Shown here: one piece after another, positions 19,260-19,694 of the stretch
How the letters are laid out: each line of letters starts with the position of its first letter
Numbering within the stretch: position 1 is the first letter of the stretch
The notes under the pieces: generated by a model
Database searches by the model: none
What the model was told of the DNA's origin: nothing
The model's input: only the letters and a program-made list of their open reading frames with translations
From: Pelotomaculum sp. UBA5255
GTDB lineage: Bacteria > Bacillota > Desulfotomaculia > Desulfotomaculales > Pelotomaculaceae
Assembly (NCBI GenBank): GCA_002408725.1
Contig: DHTR01000016.1
Location: forward strand, 22,718-42,411
DNA: 19,694 nucleotides
Direction of reading: 5' to 3'
Program-made: the position numbers and the translations under genes

Positions 19260-19694
19260 ATGAGTTCTAACGAGAATGATGATCTGAAAATTCTTGCTGA
19301 GGATGGTGTTGAGGCTGAGATCACAGAAAGTGAACCGAAACCGAAAAAACCAGCCCGGGCAAAGGCAAAGAAGAGCGAACGCCCGGCAAGAAATTTGGAA
19401 GATGAAGAAGGAAAAATCGAGAGCACGGAAGAACGTGGATGGTACGTGATCCATTGTTATTCCGGTTACGAAAACAAAGTCCGCCATAATCTTGAACAGC
19501 GGATTGATTCCATGGGCATGAAGGAAAAGATTTTTGACGTTGTCATCCCGACCCAGGAAGAAATCGAAGTGAAAGACGGAAAGCGGAAAACCATCGAACG
19601 CCATATTTTCCCCGGTTATGTTCTGGTAAACATGATCCTGACCGAGGAATCCTGGTTCATTGTCCGCAATACGCCGGGCGTGACCGGATTTGTC
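19260..19694 (+). CDS. nusG: NusG (second copy), 3' end beyond the window
   Basis: The frame is open to the last base, giving 145 residues of a longer protein. Residues 1-59 form a charged head (acidic, then Lys/Arg/Pro-rich, then acidic) absent from the NusG at 3314. The NGN domain starts at WYVIHCYSGYENKVRHN (61-77) and includes HIFPGYVLVNM and RNTPGVTGFV. The KOW domain should lie beyond the edge. HCYSGYENKVRHNLEQRI is the Chloroflexi-like version, from memory. The ATG at 19260 has only a weak GAGA site. It follows secE by 15 bases and is probably followed by rplK outside the window. Confidence 0.92.
   Translation, partial: MSSNENDDLKILAEDGVEAEITESEPKPKKPARAKAKKSERPARNLEDEEGKIESTEERGWYVIHCYSGYENKVRHNLEQRIDSMGMKEKIFDVVIPTQEEIEVKDGKRKTIERHIFPGYVLVNMILTEESWFIVRNTPGVTGFV

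Overview
The window carries a bacterial ribosomal-protein/RNA-polymerase/translation-factor cluster, all on the + strand. Positions 1 to about 17400 look like a Gram-positive anaerobe of the Peptococcaceae (Pelotomaculum/Desulfotomaculum-like Firmicutes). The signs are strong GGAGG-type ribosome binding sites, several GTG and TTG starts, the order rpmG-secE-nusG-rplKAJL-rpoBC-(L7Ae gene)-rpsL-rpsG-fusA-tuf, and TTGACA promoters with TGn extended -10 boxes. The lineage is my reading of gene order and protein style, not a database match.

Layout. 1-56 is the 3' end of initiator tRNA-Met with its terminator. 248-2011 is a soluble GAF-PAS sensor histidine kinase with its own promoter. 2122-2379 holds tRNA-Thr(GGT) and tRNA-Met(CAT), separated by a heptamer-repeat element and closed by a terminator. 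From 2531 a promoter drives rpmG, secE, nusG, rplK and rplA. An L10-leader attenuator precedes rplJ and rplL. A 567-base spacer (6285-6851) holds a terminator-like fold, a REP-like palindrome, an internal promoter and a possible leader-peptide attenuator before rpoB and rpoC. A strong terminator and a new promoter after rpoC start the next unit: an L7Ae-type K-turn protein gene, rpsL, rpsG, fusA and tuf.

The striking part is the right end. After tuf, a second rpmG, a tRNA-Trp, a second secE and a second nusG (cut by the window edge) follow. This is the usual head of an rplKAJL-rpoBC operon in other phyla, and its proteins look like Chloroflexi (Anaerolineae). Codon choice changes inside tuf near codon 94, ribosome binding sites become weak, and tRNA-Trp lacks the encoded CCA that the left-hand tRNAs have. 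The simplest reading is a join between two genomes inside the very conserved tuf gene, most likely a metagenome assembly chimera. A real recombination or transfer event is the alternative.

Functionally the genes form the core of gene expression: polymerase beta and beta', NusG for elongation control, the L11/L1 and L10-L12 stalk proteins that recruit the translation GTPases, S12 and S7 of the small subunit, EF-G and EF-Tu, and SecE of the translocon. I found no CRISPR array, transposase gene or phage gene. No new multi-gene system is evident; the novelty lies in the junction and in the regulatory spacers.
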